64,000 nucleotides of DNA, taken from Phallus indusiatus. Taxonomy: Eukaryota; Basidiomycota; Agaricomycetes; Phallales; Phallaceae. The stretch covers positions 248,001-312,000 of the forward strand of contig JAQFWX010000017.1 in assembly GCA_027605045.1 (NCBI GenBank), read 5' to 3'. The position numbers and the translations under genes were made by a program. Each line of letters starts with the position of its first letter. Within the stretch, counting starts at the first letter, position 1. The notes under the pieces are model-generated. The model saw only the letters and a program-made list of their open reading frames with translations, was not told where the DNA came from and ran no database searches. Below are positions 10,125-21,012 of the stretch, piece by piece.

Positions 10125-12100
10125 ATGGAAAAACCTGTGCCATCTCGATTAAATGCGGGAAAGCTGGGTTATAAGAGCAATGGCGCGCCATTTCGATGTA
10201 ACGACGCGACTCGGACTTCTTGAATTAAATACGTTGGAGCCATTTGGCACTTCATCGATGAGCCCAGAATCCAAACAGGAAATTTTGTAGAGATTTTATA
10301 ACTCAGATATCCATACTAACTGTACATGTACGCGAGTTCACGCGTTTATGGATCGCATTCACTGGATGTAGTTCAGTGTGATATATTTATGTATATACCT
10401 TCGTTCATTTATTGTCGCAAAAACCAAATAGGGTTTATTTACTCAACGCGGCGCTATTTTGTATTTATTTTTCAGTATTTATAAAGCGATAATGGACGTA
10501 CATAAATTCTTTTTTCTCTCTCAATAAAGCACGGTAGCATTAAGATCTGCGCTCAGTGGAAAATTCACCGAGAAATCTAAATCTGCGGAGCCGCTCATCT
10601 TTCGCCAATCAAAGCGTTATTCACCGTCGTTCCAATTGAGTTCGTAAATTACCCTGATATTTTTGACACCCGATTATTTGCCGACAATGAATTCGCTGGT
10701 AAATATTTTTCAAGCGTTGTAAAACAAACCAAAATCATACCCTTTTTCTGAAATGTTTTGGTGTTGAGTTTCGTATGATACAATTATAAAGCAAAGCTAA
10801 ATAACGGATCATTACATTAAGATTCGTTTCAGGAAAGGAGCTATATGTGCTGTTTTTTCATCGATTAGGATCGCCTTTCATTTCCGGGTCTATACTAGAT
10901 GAGTGGTACTCCCAACTCCGAACTCCTCGGTAGGTAGCTATTATATAATCGAGTACCACTCAGGATATATTTTTTTTTTTTCGCCGGCCCCCGCCCCCCG
11001 TGTGCGCCTAATTAGGGCGGGGGTTGTGGGCAACTATGTACGTGGTACAAGCGACGCAAGTAGAAGCACGTGATCAAATCGCAAGCGCCAAACCTTTTTC
11101 TGAACCACCATCACCTTTCTCGACGCGTCCACCTTCGGCGGCGACAGCGGCGGCACTTCCTCAACATGGATTACTTTTACTGAATGGGTTGGCAGATTAG
11201 TACGCGTTTTTTTCGGTCGTTTTAGTCAGACTCGAGCTGACTGTTTTTTGGCCTGGCCAGCAGGCGGCGGTCGCGTCATATTGCAGCTGGAAAAACCTGC
11301 AGTAACTCGTGTGAATGGGCTTGGGTTGAATATTTGAGATTAGCATGTCAGTAAGCACCTGTTTCTCTCAATATATTTATATTTTGTTTCATTTTTCATA
11401 GGCAGTTTAACCACCCCCTCCCCCCAGACGTATTCCCGCCCTTCTCCCTCATACATAATCCATCCCCAAGTTTTGTGCTTTGTCCGTATTTTTTTGACGG
11501 GCTTGTGGGTAGCTAATGAATTGTAAAGTAAGCTCACGGGGTGTGATTGATAGATTGGTAACACCGACCATAGATAGTTTCTAATGTAAAGCTAAGCAAG
11601 AGAAATAAAAATTTTATATACATAGCCAAAACAGGTGTGATGTGTGAATTCCGCCAACAAGAAAAGTTCCCGTCGAGCGTTAGCCACATCCGCCCGCCCA
11701 CTCGCTCAGTGTCAATACTTCTGAAAATTTCGGTGTGCTGATTAGCTCATCCTGCGCCTGGGGCGGGAAAAATGATGGGTCAGGGTTGCCGGTGTGGCGG
11801 GTTTTTTTTTAAAAAAAGTAAATTTAGAACTCTGGTACGAGGGTGGTAGTCCGAAATTCTTGCCGAGTGCCACTACCACGCATTTCGTAGTCCCTCTTTC
11901 ATTTTTGAGTATTTGTTCCTTTCCAAATAGAGTATGACTACCCTGCGGTGGTCATCACAGAAGCCAAGTGCACTGCATTTGGTGGTTTAAGTGATCCAAT
12001 CGGTAATCTGTTTCTATTGCCAGATTTCACAATGGAAGCTGTTGGTTTATAATATAATTGAATATACGGCGGAGATTTTCTGCGGTACTTTATATATCGA
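10125..12100. other. Long intergenic region with two hairpins
   Basis: About 2 kb with no supportable gene; open frames are short and motif-free. It holds a 12-bp inverted repeat (TGAGTGGTACTC at 10900-10911 against 10951-10962), a T/C-rich tract and a second GC-rich 9-bp inverted repeat (10988-10996 with 11015-11023). Confidence 0.5.
10900..11023. repeat. Two adjacent inverted repeats
   Basis: The perfect 12-bp arms TGAGTGGTACTC/GAGTACCACTCA are separated by 39 nt. After a T tract they are followed by CCCCCGCCC/GGGCGGGGG arms separated by 18 nt. Either could fold as a hairpin in DNA or RNA. The role is unknown. Confidence 0.6.
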
Positions 12101-13200
12101 AAGTATTCAAGATCGTGGAGCATGCATGATCCAAAACAATATCATCTGATTCAGATTATTCATATTTGAAAAGAGGAATTGTCACCCTCAAGAGATCAAC
12201 TCAGAACCGATAAAAACCGGCGGCGCTATATATGTATAACTTTTACAGATAAAGTCGCCAACTGCAGTACTTGTTGTACAAAGTGAAAAAAAAAAGAGCA
12301 CGCTGGTGCTGCATGTTCGCTATCATTATTGCTCATACAGTGATTTGATCTGAGACATACCCCCAATTATTACGAAAACACGTGAAATAACTACCTATGA
12401 GAATAGTAGCCTCAAGAACCCTCTTACATACACATTTTTTTAATTACTTCCATATTCTGAAGTAACCTGCATCAAGATGTCAAGTGTCCGGAAAATCTAA
12501 AGCTAATCGGGAAACTCCCACCCGTTCATCAATCCAAATTTAAATTTGTGTGAATGTGAACTTAAACGTTCTCGCTGGGCCCGCTGGCCTAGGCTGGCCT
12601 TCACTGGCGCATCTTTCATGAATCCGAAGCATACAACTAATGAACGTTCTTTATCCGAACCTCGCAACGTCCACTTGGCACCTTATCTTCTCATACATAC
12701 TACGCCCGAAGGACAAACGCTATCACGGTCCCGGATCCGCAGTAAACAGTAGGCTTGTGCTTTACTAATCATTCTTTCTACCAACGGTTCTTACACTATT
12801 TATAGGGTTCAAGCCACTAAAAATCCCATATTTCTATCGAGGATGTTCATCATCTCTGACCAGACCTCCGCAGATATCTTCAATGGTGCCAATTCGTCAT
12901 TACAATAATAGCATATGTATCTGGTTGCCACTATATAAGTGCCATAAAGTATACAATCAACAATCCCTTCAACGAATTAGCCCCTGAATTCCCTGTGGCT
13001 TATTGTATCAAGATCATCTGTTGATATAATTCAATGCTTGTCAGTGAACAAACAAACAACGTAAATACATTGCCCTTCACTTCAGCTGGACTGCCAGTCA
13101 GGATTTTTGGGGTAACTAGGGTTTCCCCCTCACTTCCTGAACCAAAAAGGATGTTGAATGACAGCAAAGATGAGAAATAATTGCGAACAAGTAGGAATTT
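12100..13200. repeat. Direct repeat R1, duplicate of the mucin gene's 3' flank
   Basis: It matches 17440-18340 in the same orientation. The best-conserved part runs from 12473 (GTCAAGTGTCCGGAAA...) through CTCCCACCCGTTCATCAATC to the block GTAACTAGGGTTTCCCC at about 13111. It includes a relic of the last coding exon of the mucin-like gene (see 13045-13170). Boundaries are approximate; similarity weakens below 12470 and above 13170. Confidence 0.75.
13045..13170 (-). pseudogene. Truncated 3' end of a mucin-like gene
   Basis: Read on the minus strand, this encodes GSEGETLVTPKILTGSPAEV, close to GSEGETLVTAKILTSPAEV near the C terminus of the intact gene at 18.2-20.4 kb. Only about 40 codons of homology remain, and the upstream body of the gene is absent. 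Immediately to the right, where that body should be, lies the membrane protein gene of cassette copy B. Confidence 0.7.
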
Positions 13201-13359
13201 CCCACTAACACGCGCTTTGAAATTGCACCTGGGCGGCCTGGCTCTGAGATCTTAGTGTGCTCAGCGCTGCAGCTCTCGTGGCGACGAGGCTACCACTCTA
13301 ATTTTCGAAATCTTGTATTTCTGATTCAACATAAAACATACTACGATGTCTACAAAGTT

Positions 13360-14703
13360 TCAGCTCTTTCTATCTCTTGTTACGACCACCCACTTCAATA
13401 AGACGTTTAGGCCCGGTCTATCTCGCTTTAGTAATATCGTCTTACCAACAGTTTTAACGGGTTTGCAGACTTTGAGTACTGCTTTGGTCACGGTATAGGT
13501 CTACCTATTTATGCAAAAAATGAGTACATTAATCGTCAATGTTCATCGCGTGTATGTTTCAAACATGTATCTCACCCTCGTCGTTCTTCTCCCCAGAGCA
13601 GCATCGTGAACAGCTTCAGCTGTTTTATGGTTTGGATGTTTCCCAACAAGGATGCTTCCTTTCGTTAAATTATCGTTGATATAAGTGTAGTCGATATGCT
13701 TCCCGCTTGAATCCGGTAAGATACTCTCCACAAAACCGACAGATACTGAACCCGTGGCCTGACAGGTCGCCATAACTTTGTCCAGAAGACTTGATTTAGG
13801 TCCCTTAACCGTTTCCAAAAAGATTGGTTCAGAAGAGTCCGGGAGACTCAGCTGCGGAAACAGACTGAGAAATTCTTTGACGATCAATCCAAATAGCATT
13901 ACAATAGGTAGTAAATAGCTACTGGAGGCTGTCAAAACGCAAATAGCCCTATAGATCCACCCGGACGACTGTAAGGCAAGCGAAAAAGCGCGGGACAAAT
14001 GACGTTGCCGGCCATGATAACGTTTGACCAAAGGCACAGCTGCGTCCTCGAGATTGACATGCCCAAGTCCCCCCATAACGTTCGTATTATGTCTGCCTTT
14101 TTTGGTCCCCGGTTCGTGCACTAGAACTAGGATGTGATTCGTCGTCATACCCGTGTGTAAAGCGTAGAATCGCGGCTTCTTGACCAGCCGAGGTGGGAAG
14201 TATTTCGGAAATTGAGAGACGTATACCCCTTCGCAAATTTGGATGATAATTCCAAACAAAGCGAGGTATCCTTCTCGCCCTTGACTAGCAATGGCGAGAC
14301 CATACAAGGCATAGGAAATTTGGGCCGCAAGGGCGACTATCAAAACGCGATGTCGCCAGCCGAACCTGGCGGTGAAGTGGGCTTCTTTGAGCTGGATCAT
14401 TGTAACGCCAGCAGGCTGCTTTTCCCAAGTGTCGTTGTACAAAGCATGCATCCACGGGGCAGCAACGGACCGGGTAGCACCGGATGCAATATCAGATATA
14501 ACGAGACCTTTCACATACCCATCGTCGGGGAAGTCATCTTCAAACGGGTTGGATTGCCAACCGAGTGAAAGTGGGATTGGGATATATTCGCAAGCGGGTC
14601 GTAGTATTTCGCGAATACCTGTTTTTCTCTGTGGTATTATTGATATGACTAGCTCTAAGAATTTAGATAAAGGAGTTCCTGATGGGTTGAAGATGTTGAA
14701 CAT
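13360..14703 (-). CDS. Multi-span membrane protein of unknown function, cassette copy B
   Basis: Exons 14703-13576 and 13500-13360, 422 residues. Exon 1 is exactly the same length (1128 nt) as in copy A, and the proteins are over 90 percent identical by eye. The start MFNIFNPSG is the conserved ATG; a longer frame upstream (to 14799) overlaps the TATA-like box and is not conserved. The terminal exon is homologous to copy A up to about 13397 and then runs on about 12 codons past the cassette boundary, giving a longer tail. The three hydrophobic regions of copy A are retained and no break is seen. The HET gene upstream on the same strand is degenerate, so this gene has stayed intact without it. 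Confidence 0.7.
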
Positions 14704-14761
14704 GACGAGAAGACAACGCTCAACGAAGGTCGTAACACTTGCAAAACCATCGAAGCGTTCG

Positions 14762-14770
14762 CTATAAATA
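14762..14770 (-). promoter_or_regulatory. TATA-like box of partner gene B
   Basis: TATTTATAG on the minus strand, 59-67 nt before the ATG at 14703, followed by GCGAACGCT as in copy A. Confidence 0.5.
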
Positions 14771-15347
14771 CGAGGGAAAAAAAAATGATGGAGAACCATA
14801 AAGTGTTAATTTAATATCACTACAGAAATACTCACTGGCACTATTCAATAACATGATAGCAGTGTCATGTCAACGCCAGCGGGCGTGGCGACACGAAAAG
14901 TGAGCGCTATCGAGTCCGTATTGCTTATGTCACCTCTACTCCCGATATGACTCAAATATGACTAATGCACAAGTCTGGGGTATCAAACCAATGTTGGTAA
15001 TTACAATGGGAATGCTTCATAAGATTATGCAATATAAATACCGAAAAGTAAGAGAAAAGCGACAGATGTATTCAATCAAAGAAAAAAAAAACATGTCTTG
15101 TTAGCGAGTCACTTTTTCGTGTCGCAAACATCGAATTAAACCGCTCCTCTTTTTCACGGCTCGTTAAGAGCATTCAAGCTGGCTAAGTTACCAATTAAAG
15201 CTATAACCACATCATTCACACCAATCGAGAAGTATTTAAATCAAAAATACGTACTGCCCAGTGCCCATTGACACGATCCATGTACGCGTCATAAACATTG
15301 AGAACCTGATTATAAGCCTTGAAAAAATCATGAACCTTTTCAGTTTT
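14771..15347. other. Spacer between HET-B and its partner gene
   Basis: AT-rich, with no gene seen. It is largely unlike the corresponding spacer of copy A, so the cassette's coding parts are conserved better than its spacer. Confidence 0.45.
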
Positions 15348-17182
15348 TTATGAAGCAGGTGGTTCTTCCACATAAACTGTGTCCGATTCGACAGCTTGTG
15401 CAACGTCGGTAAATTAGCCATTTCAACTTTAGATGCTATCGTGTTACCCTTGCCCTCGGGTCTATTTAACAACATACAAGTTACTCCGCATCCGAGGAGA
15501 GCTATAATAACTAATTCGTTGGGACGGTTAATAACAGTTGTCGGTACAACAACTTTACTTTGAATGTCGACTAGAAATGCAGACCAGCACTTGTGATCGA
15601 TACCCTTTTCATGTTCGCGGAGCACCTCTTGGGGAGAATCCCATTTCGGACAGAGTTGTTCATCGCTCCAATGCTTGATGTCTGTTAAAGTGGGATCCTG
15701 TTCTTTCAATTTCTTCGCGGCGTCGTGCCACGATGAGGTATCCACATAAATCCAGCCCTCCCTGACAACATAAACTGTACTCGCCACCAAGTCAAGAATG
15801 AAGTAGAACACGGTAACTCCGCGCAGTGTTAAAACTAGAATTTTTTTCAGTGTTCCTTCTGATTTTCCGTTCTCTGCGTCGTTCACTACTCTGGTCACTG
15901 CTTCGTCCAGTGCTTCATACACTGCTGCTCTAAAGATCCGAAAAGCCGCACCGAGCCAAATATATTTTATAAGGTTTCTAATACCTTTTAGTTCATCATT
16001 AGTGTACAGTCCCCGCCCGTCTCGTATCGCGGTAACCAAGGGTTCAAGTCGTTCGTTTCTTTCTGCTGGCGCAATCGGTTTCCCCCACCATCGATAGCTC
16101 GGAACTTTAAACTCTGCAAGGCTGCAGACGGCTGCTAAACTTGCAGCATTATAGAATCCTTGGTTGAGCTCGAGCAGCCATGCCAGATCCTGCCACCCAT
16201 CTTTTCCAGTAAGATCCTCGAGACGCGCTCGTCGCGGTAAAAGTCCATTGAAACCTTTACCGAGAAACTGATCTTCATATTTGAACGTGATACGGGTTCC
16301 CAATCGTTCTTCTTCTGCTTTGCGACGAGTAAGAATGAGAACGTTCCTAGCATATTATGCAAAATCTCGGCAAGAGTGAGTAGACGTTCGTTCCAGCTAC
16401 AATCGAGACCGACGTGCTCGCAATTCACCACATCGCAAAAGACACAGACATGTTCAGCACCAGTAAAAGTGTCTGCTAGAAGACTGAGCTCCTTTTTTCT
16501 TCTTCTTGATTTTGTGGGTCTGTGGTGTTGACAGGTGAAAGACAAAATTCGTCAAGCCAGATGTATTCGGTTGTCTATTTCGTCAAACCGTCCCTTCGTT
16601 TGGCCGAAGCATATTCTTGCAGAACCATTTGCGAGATTCTTTTTCTGTCGCGGAGGCTGTACGTGCGTCCACCCTCGGGATTAGGGTCGAGTAATGCCTG
16701 TCCAGCTTCGTCGAAAAGAACACGAGCACAGCTCATCGCATAGCTGATAGCTTGTATGTCGTGCCAGGAGGTTTCTCCGACCAAGGTATTTGCTCAAATT
16801 CAAGTCTTCCATCACCAAATTTCACGCCTAATATACACGTAGGATTTGACCCAGTCAATAAATATTTACCTGCACCTCCTGTCGGAGATGCATATAGGAT
16901 CGCCTGGTGCGTTTTTGAGTACTCCGAGTCGTCGAACCAGGCAAATTTTTTTTTCTTCGAGTGATCTTTTTCCGGTCCCACATAATTGCGTAAGATGAGT
17001 AGATGGGTGCGAAAACGATCCCACCCTAAGAGTCCCTGATAGTACGTGAAAACGGTTTTCTGGATCTTTCGCGACCAGAAACATGACGTTAACGTTACCC
17101 CAGGATTCTCTTTAAAAAGTCTGGTGAGTCGAGCTTGATTCCGAATTACTTTGAGGGATTTAATGATGGAACTGAAGGGCAT
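15348..17182 (-). pseudogene. HET-type gene, copy B, degenerate
   Basis: This covers the full-length HET homologue, including the N-terminal part missing from copy A (from MPFSSIIKSL at 17182). Breaks seen against copy A are: an in-frame TAG at 16575-16577; a 4-nt length difference shifting frame near 16495; a clean 168-nt in-frame loss whose ends in copy A are two ATCAGTTTC repeats (375-383 and 543-551), one of which remains at 16263-16271; and a 7-nt loss near 15400 that shifts the C-terminal frame. A further frame change near 16750, before the SYAMSC block, may also be a lesion. The long central frame (16303-15236) survives. A segment around 15803-15990 is unrelated to copy A although both sides match closely. 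The original-frame stop would be at 15348. Confidence 0.8.
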
Positions 17183-18209
17183 GTCTATACTGCTGGATAA
17201 GTAGATGGAATTAGAACTGTTGAGTTACAGTCACCACCATAACTATAGTAGTTGGAGCCTCAGTTCCGCTTCAAATAGACTTGGCCAGAAGGACAATTTT
17301 TTTCACACGTTTAAAAGGTCGGGTTTGTTTCTATTTTTGTTATCTGAACAACATGGCAAGAAGATATTCTAGCAGTCAAATAAAAATTATATTACAAACG
17401 TTCAACCTTAGCGGAGGTTTGTATCTGCGGCAATAATCTATCTTGAAAAGACTGCTGAGTATACATTCTAAGAAATAATATCATTATGTGATTCAGACTA
17501 ATCATATACTGAAATTACGTATTTTATTTAACAGATTAACTTAGGACCGCTACTAACTGACGACGCCCCCACAGTGACCTACAGTATAGTACATGTAAGA
17601 CGCTTCACCTTCAGCTTCACTTAATCAAAAATATATACCAAATGGATCCAGTTACACGTGAATAGTGGCTCCCTTAAACATCTTTTGATAACTGCCAGAT
17701 TCTGGAGTGATCAGTGTCAAGATGTCAAGTGTCCGGAAAGCTAAAGCTAATCGGGAAACTCCCACCCGTTCATCAATCCAAATTTATGTGGGAATGTGAA
17801 CTTGAAAGATGTCGCTGGCGCATCTTTCATGAACCCTCTTTTTCCGGATCTCGCAACGTCTGCCTGGCGCCTTATCTTCTCATACTTAAGTCCCAAGGAT
17901 AAACTTATAATGTACGATAGGTAGCGTAACCGAGCCTGAATTAAGTATAAAATAGCATTCTTTTCTACCAACAGTTATTACACTATTTACAGTGTTCAAT
18001 TCACTAAAAAAAATTCTTTCCCCGAAGATGTCCATTATCTGAGATCAAGACCTCCGCAGATATCTTGATGCCAATTTGTCATCACATTAATAGCATAACT
18101 GACTGGATCAGTGCCATAAAGCACACAATCAACGATCCCCTCAACGGATTACCCCTGAATTCCCGGCAGCTTGTTGAACGCTATGATTAAAATCATCTGT
18201 CAATGTAAT
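17183..18209. repeat. Direct repeat R2 and mucin 3' flank
   Basis: From about 17440 onward this is the partner of R1 at 12.1-13.2 kb, in the same orientation. Shared landmarks include GTCAAGTGTCCGGAAA at 17722, CTCCCACCCGTTCATCAATC at 17758 and CTCATAC near 17880. R1 and R2 bracket cassette copy B. No gene is seen in it. Confidence 0.7.
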
Positions 18210-20382
18210 TCAAAGCTTGTTAGTGAAAAAAATGACGTACATCGCTCCATCCACTTCAGCTGGACTGGTCAGGATTTTTGCGGTAACTAGGGTTTCCCCT
18301 TCACTTCCAAGAAGGACTTTGAATGTCTGCGAAGACGACGATAGTTGCGATGATCCCAGATTCAAAGGCGCATTTTGACATCCAGAAGCCTGCGAATTAA
18401 GATTCACGAGTTCTTCCTCTCCACCGTTGACTTGAAGGCTCATTCTTCCTCCCCCTACCTTCGGTGTCACAAGTAAGAATATGCCGTTGATAAGACCACC
18501 TTATCAAAAGAAATGGAATTTAATTTTACGGAAGATGATAAACGTAAAACGCATTCTCACCACCGGTGACATTGAAATTGAAAGAAGCCCCACTCTGGCT
18601 TGCAACACGCCCGGAAGATCCGTTTGTCATCTGATTACAAGCCGTAGAGTTCGAAGTTGACCAAGCGCCGGAGGGGCTGAAAGTGAACTGATCGACACCG
18701 ATTAAGACATTTTTGAAACCGGAGGGTGCCGGTGGAATAGCCGTCGCTAACGAGAGAGTAACAGTTGGGCTTGTTGTACTGGGGCTTGCAGGAGCTGAAC
18801 TTGACAGCAGTGGCGTAGATACTAAAGTTGAAGTTGAGGTGGAGGTCAGGAATATCGTGGTCGAGGTAGATGTTGCGAATGTAGTGAATTCCGGGGTTGT
18901 AGATGTTATGACCGTTACCGATGTTGGAGTGGGCAGCGCAATGACAAGAGACGTTTCGACGTTAGTGGACGTTGCGATTTCAGTGGACGTGTTAATTTCG
19001 GTAGATGATGCGATTTCAGTGGACGTGGCAGTTGCAGTAGCAGTTTCACTTTCCGTGGATGTTGCGATATTAGTGGACGTGACAATTGCAGTAGACGTTC
19101 CAATTTCAGTGGAAGTTGCGATTCCGGTAGACGTTGTGAGTTCAGTGGACGTGGCAATTGCAGTACTGGTAGCCGTTTCAGTTTGGGTAGACGTGGCGAC
19201 ATTAGTAGAAGTTGCGATTGCGGTAGACGTCTCCGTTGCAGTGGATGTTTCGATATTAGTAGACGTTTCGACCTCAGTGGACGTGGCAATTGCAGTGGAC
19301 GTCTCAAATTGAGTGGATGTTGCGACATCAGTAGACGTTGTGATTGCAATAGAAGTAGACGTTGCAATTGCGGTAGAAGTAAACGTTGCGACTGCAGTAG
19401 ACGTTTCAAATTCAGTGGATGTGGCAATTGCGGTAGACGTCTCAATTTCGGTGGATGTGGCAATATCAGTAGACGTTGTGATCGCGGTAGAAGTAGACGT
19501 TGCGATTGTAGTGAAGGTAGACGTTGCGATGATAGTAGATGTCGCCATTGCAGTAGACGTGATAGTTGCAGTTGACGTTTCAATTTCGGTGGATGTGACG
19601 ATTGCAGTGGACGTAGCAGTTGTAGTAGACATTTCAATTATAGTAGACGTGACAATTGCGGTAGACGTGATAATTGCAGTAGACGATTCAATTTTAGTAG
19701 ATGTTGCGGTTACGGTAGACGTTTCAGTGGTGATAGACGTTTCGGTTTCAGTAGACGTTGCGGTAGCAGTGGATGTCGTAATTCTAGTAGACGTAGCGAT
19801 TGGAGTAGTTGGTTTAGAAGTCGGTGGTGGATACGTCGGTTTTGAAGTTGGCTTAGAGGGTGTAGGAGTTGGCGATGAAGACGGTGTTGAGGTCATTTTA
19901 GTTGTTGGAGTCGAAGCCGGAGATGATGTCGGTGTGGAAGGTGGTATTGATTGTGGACTAGAGGTAGGTGTCGATGTCGAGGAGATCGTGATAGGTGGAA
20001 CGCATTTGCACTGGGGCAAAATACCAAGGAGACCTACAAACAGTGTTTTACCAACATCGATCTATTGGTTTGATGAATCATCCCTACCTGGTTCGCAGCA
20101 GCAAACACTATCAGGACCACAATCTGGGAATATTTCTAAAAGTCCAGACCTGTAGGCCACACGCAAATATGAAGTCAAAGAAATTGTCGCAATAATATAT
20201 AGAGATCCTCACAGAGAACATAGAATTGAATCTCCAGAGCACCCAAATATCAGCCCGCGGTGATATAGTTCGATCTCGGGCTCAGACACAATTTGTCCGG
20301 GGTCAACATGCAAAGCGGTGGAACGATGTATTGCAGGACTTGTGAGGAATACAACAAGAGCCAAAGGTATCGAGGGCAGCAT
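18210..20382 (-). CDS. Secreted mucin-like Ser/Thr-repeat protein with cysteine-rich N terminus
   Basis: The ATG at 20382 gives a signal peptide (MLPSIPLALVVFLTSP). Small exons follow, joined by two short introns, encoding a cysteine-rich segment (IFPDCGPDSVCCCEPG, then LPQCKCVPP). A proline/threonine spacer leads to about 280 residues of imperfect six-residue repeats of the type TSTAIA/TSTEIE, encoded by 18-bp units at roughly 18950-19800. The C terminus (GVDQFTFSPSGAWS... through a 61-nt intron to TNKL) looks like a beta-rich, jelly-roll-type module common in secreted or membrane proteins of basidiomycetes. Dense Ser/Thr implies heavy O-mannosylation and a cell-surface or extracellular role. 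Its 3' end and flank are duplicated at 12.1-13.2 kb. Exon borders are inferred by eye. Confidence 0.75.
18950..19800. repeat. 18-bp imperfect tandem repeat coding for Ser/Thr hexapeptides
   Basis: Units resemble GTAGACGTTGCAATTTCA on the plus strand and are repeated roughly 45 times. Because the unit is a multiple of three and poor in stops, other frames on both strands stay open, but these are shadows. Such repeats usually vary in number between strains. Confidence 0.85.
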
Positions 20383-20445
20383 TTTTTGGGAGCCTATGGT
20401 GTCGGTTATTGTCCGCTCTCGTCTTCGAAGGGCGATAGTCGTGCT

Positions 20446-20454
20446 CTATTTATA
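20446..20454 (-). promoter_or_regulatory. TATA box of the mucin-like gene
   Basis: TATAAATAG on the minus strand, 64-72 nt before the ATG at 20382. Confidence 0.5.
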
Positions 20455-21012
20455 TTAGTGCCGGAAAAAACGGATATGTGTATGATTGTGTATATAAGCA
20501 TGGCAAGTTCAAACATTTCAACAGAAAGAAGACCTTCATGTCGATCAACTAGCTGAGATTTATAACGGTCCCTGGGAGACGAGGTAGTTTTGGGTGCTTT
20601 GAACTAAATGTGGAACACAAACAAACAAAGAATGCCTGGGAAACCGGGAACGCAAAGGCCTTCTGAGAAGTTTGATTAAAATCGAGCGATGCCACGAACT
20701 GACAAGCAATTGAATTGTCACCTTACGAGAGAATACTGTGGAGAAAAATATTTTAGATCGCTTGAATAACTTCCCGCCAGATGATGAAGGCTGCGGCATG
20801 CGGTTGGCTCGTTCAGGAATCAGTGGCCACATTAATAAATCGGGGAAGAACTGTGGAAAAGATAGTTGATCCCGGGATATCACCATATCATTCAACTTTC
20901 TGGCTTCCTTCCATGTTCTTAAAAATGGAAGATGACAAAGAACCCTGAATCGATAAAATAAAGAAAGCCATCTTCAAAGTAAAAGTTTAGATCATACGGT
21001 TTCGCTCTCACC
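20455..21012. other. Divergent promoter region
   Basis: About 560 nt between the mucin-like gene (minus) and the DUF4436 gene (plus). A 111-codon minus-strand frame at 20560-20895 has no recognisable motif and is rejected as a gene. Confidence 0.45.

Noticed and set aside
14704..14799. Longer N terminus for partner gene B starting at 14799
   Set aside because: It would overlap the TATA-like box and has no counterpart in copy A, where the first conserved residues begin at the ATG used here.
12100..18340. R1 and R2 as LTRs of a retrotransposon
   Set aside because: They contain a coding relic of the mucin gene, there are no reverse transcriptase, integrase or gag frames between them, and they diverge in length.
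19313..20155. Plus-strand open frame of 280 codons rich in VDVAI repeats, with another of 199 codons at 18713
   Set aside because: Both are shadows of the 18-bp repeat of the minus-strand mucin-like gene; no signal peptide, introns or domain, only repeat-forced valine/aspartate runs.
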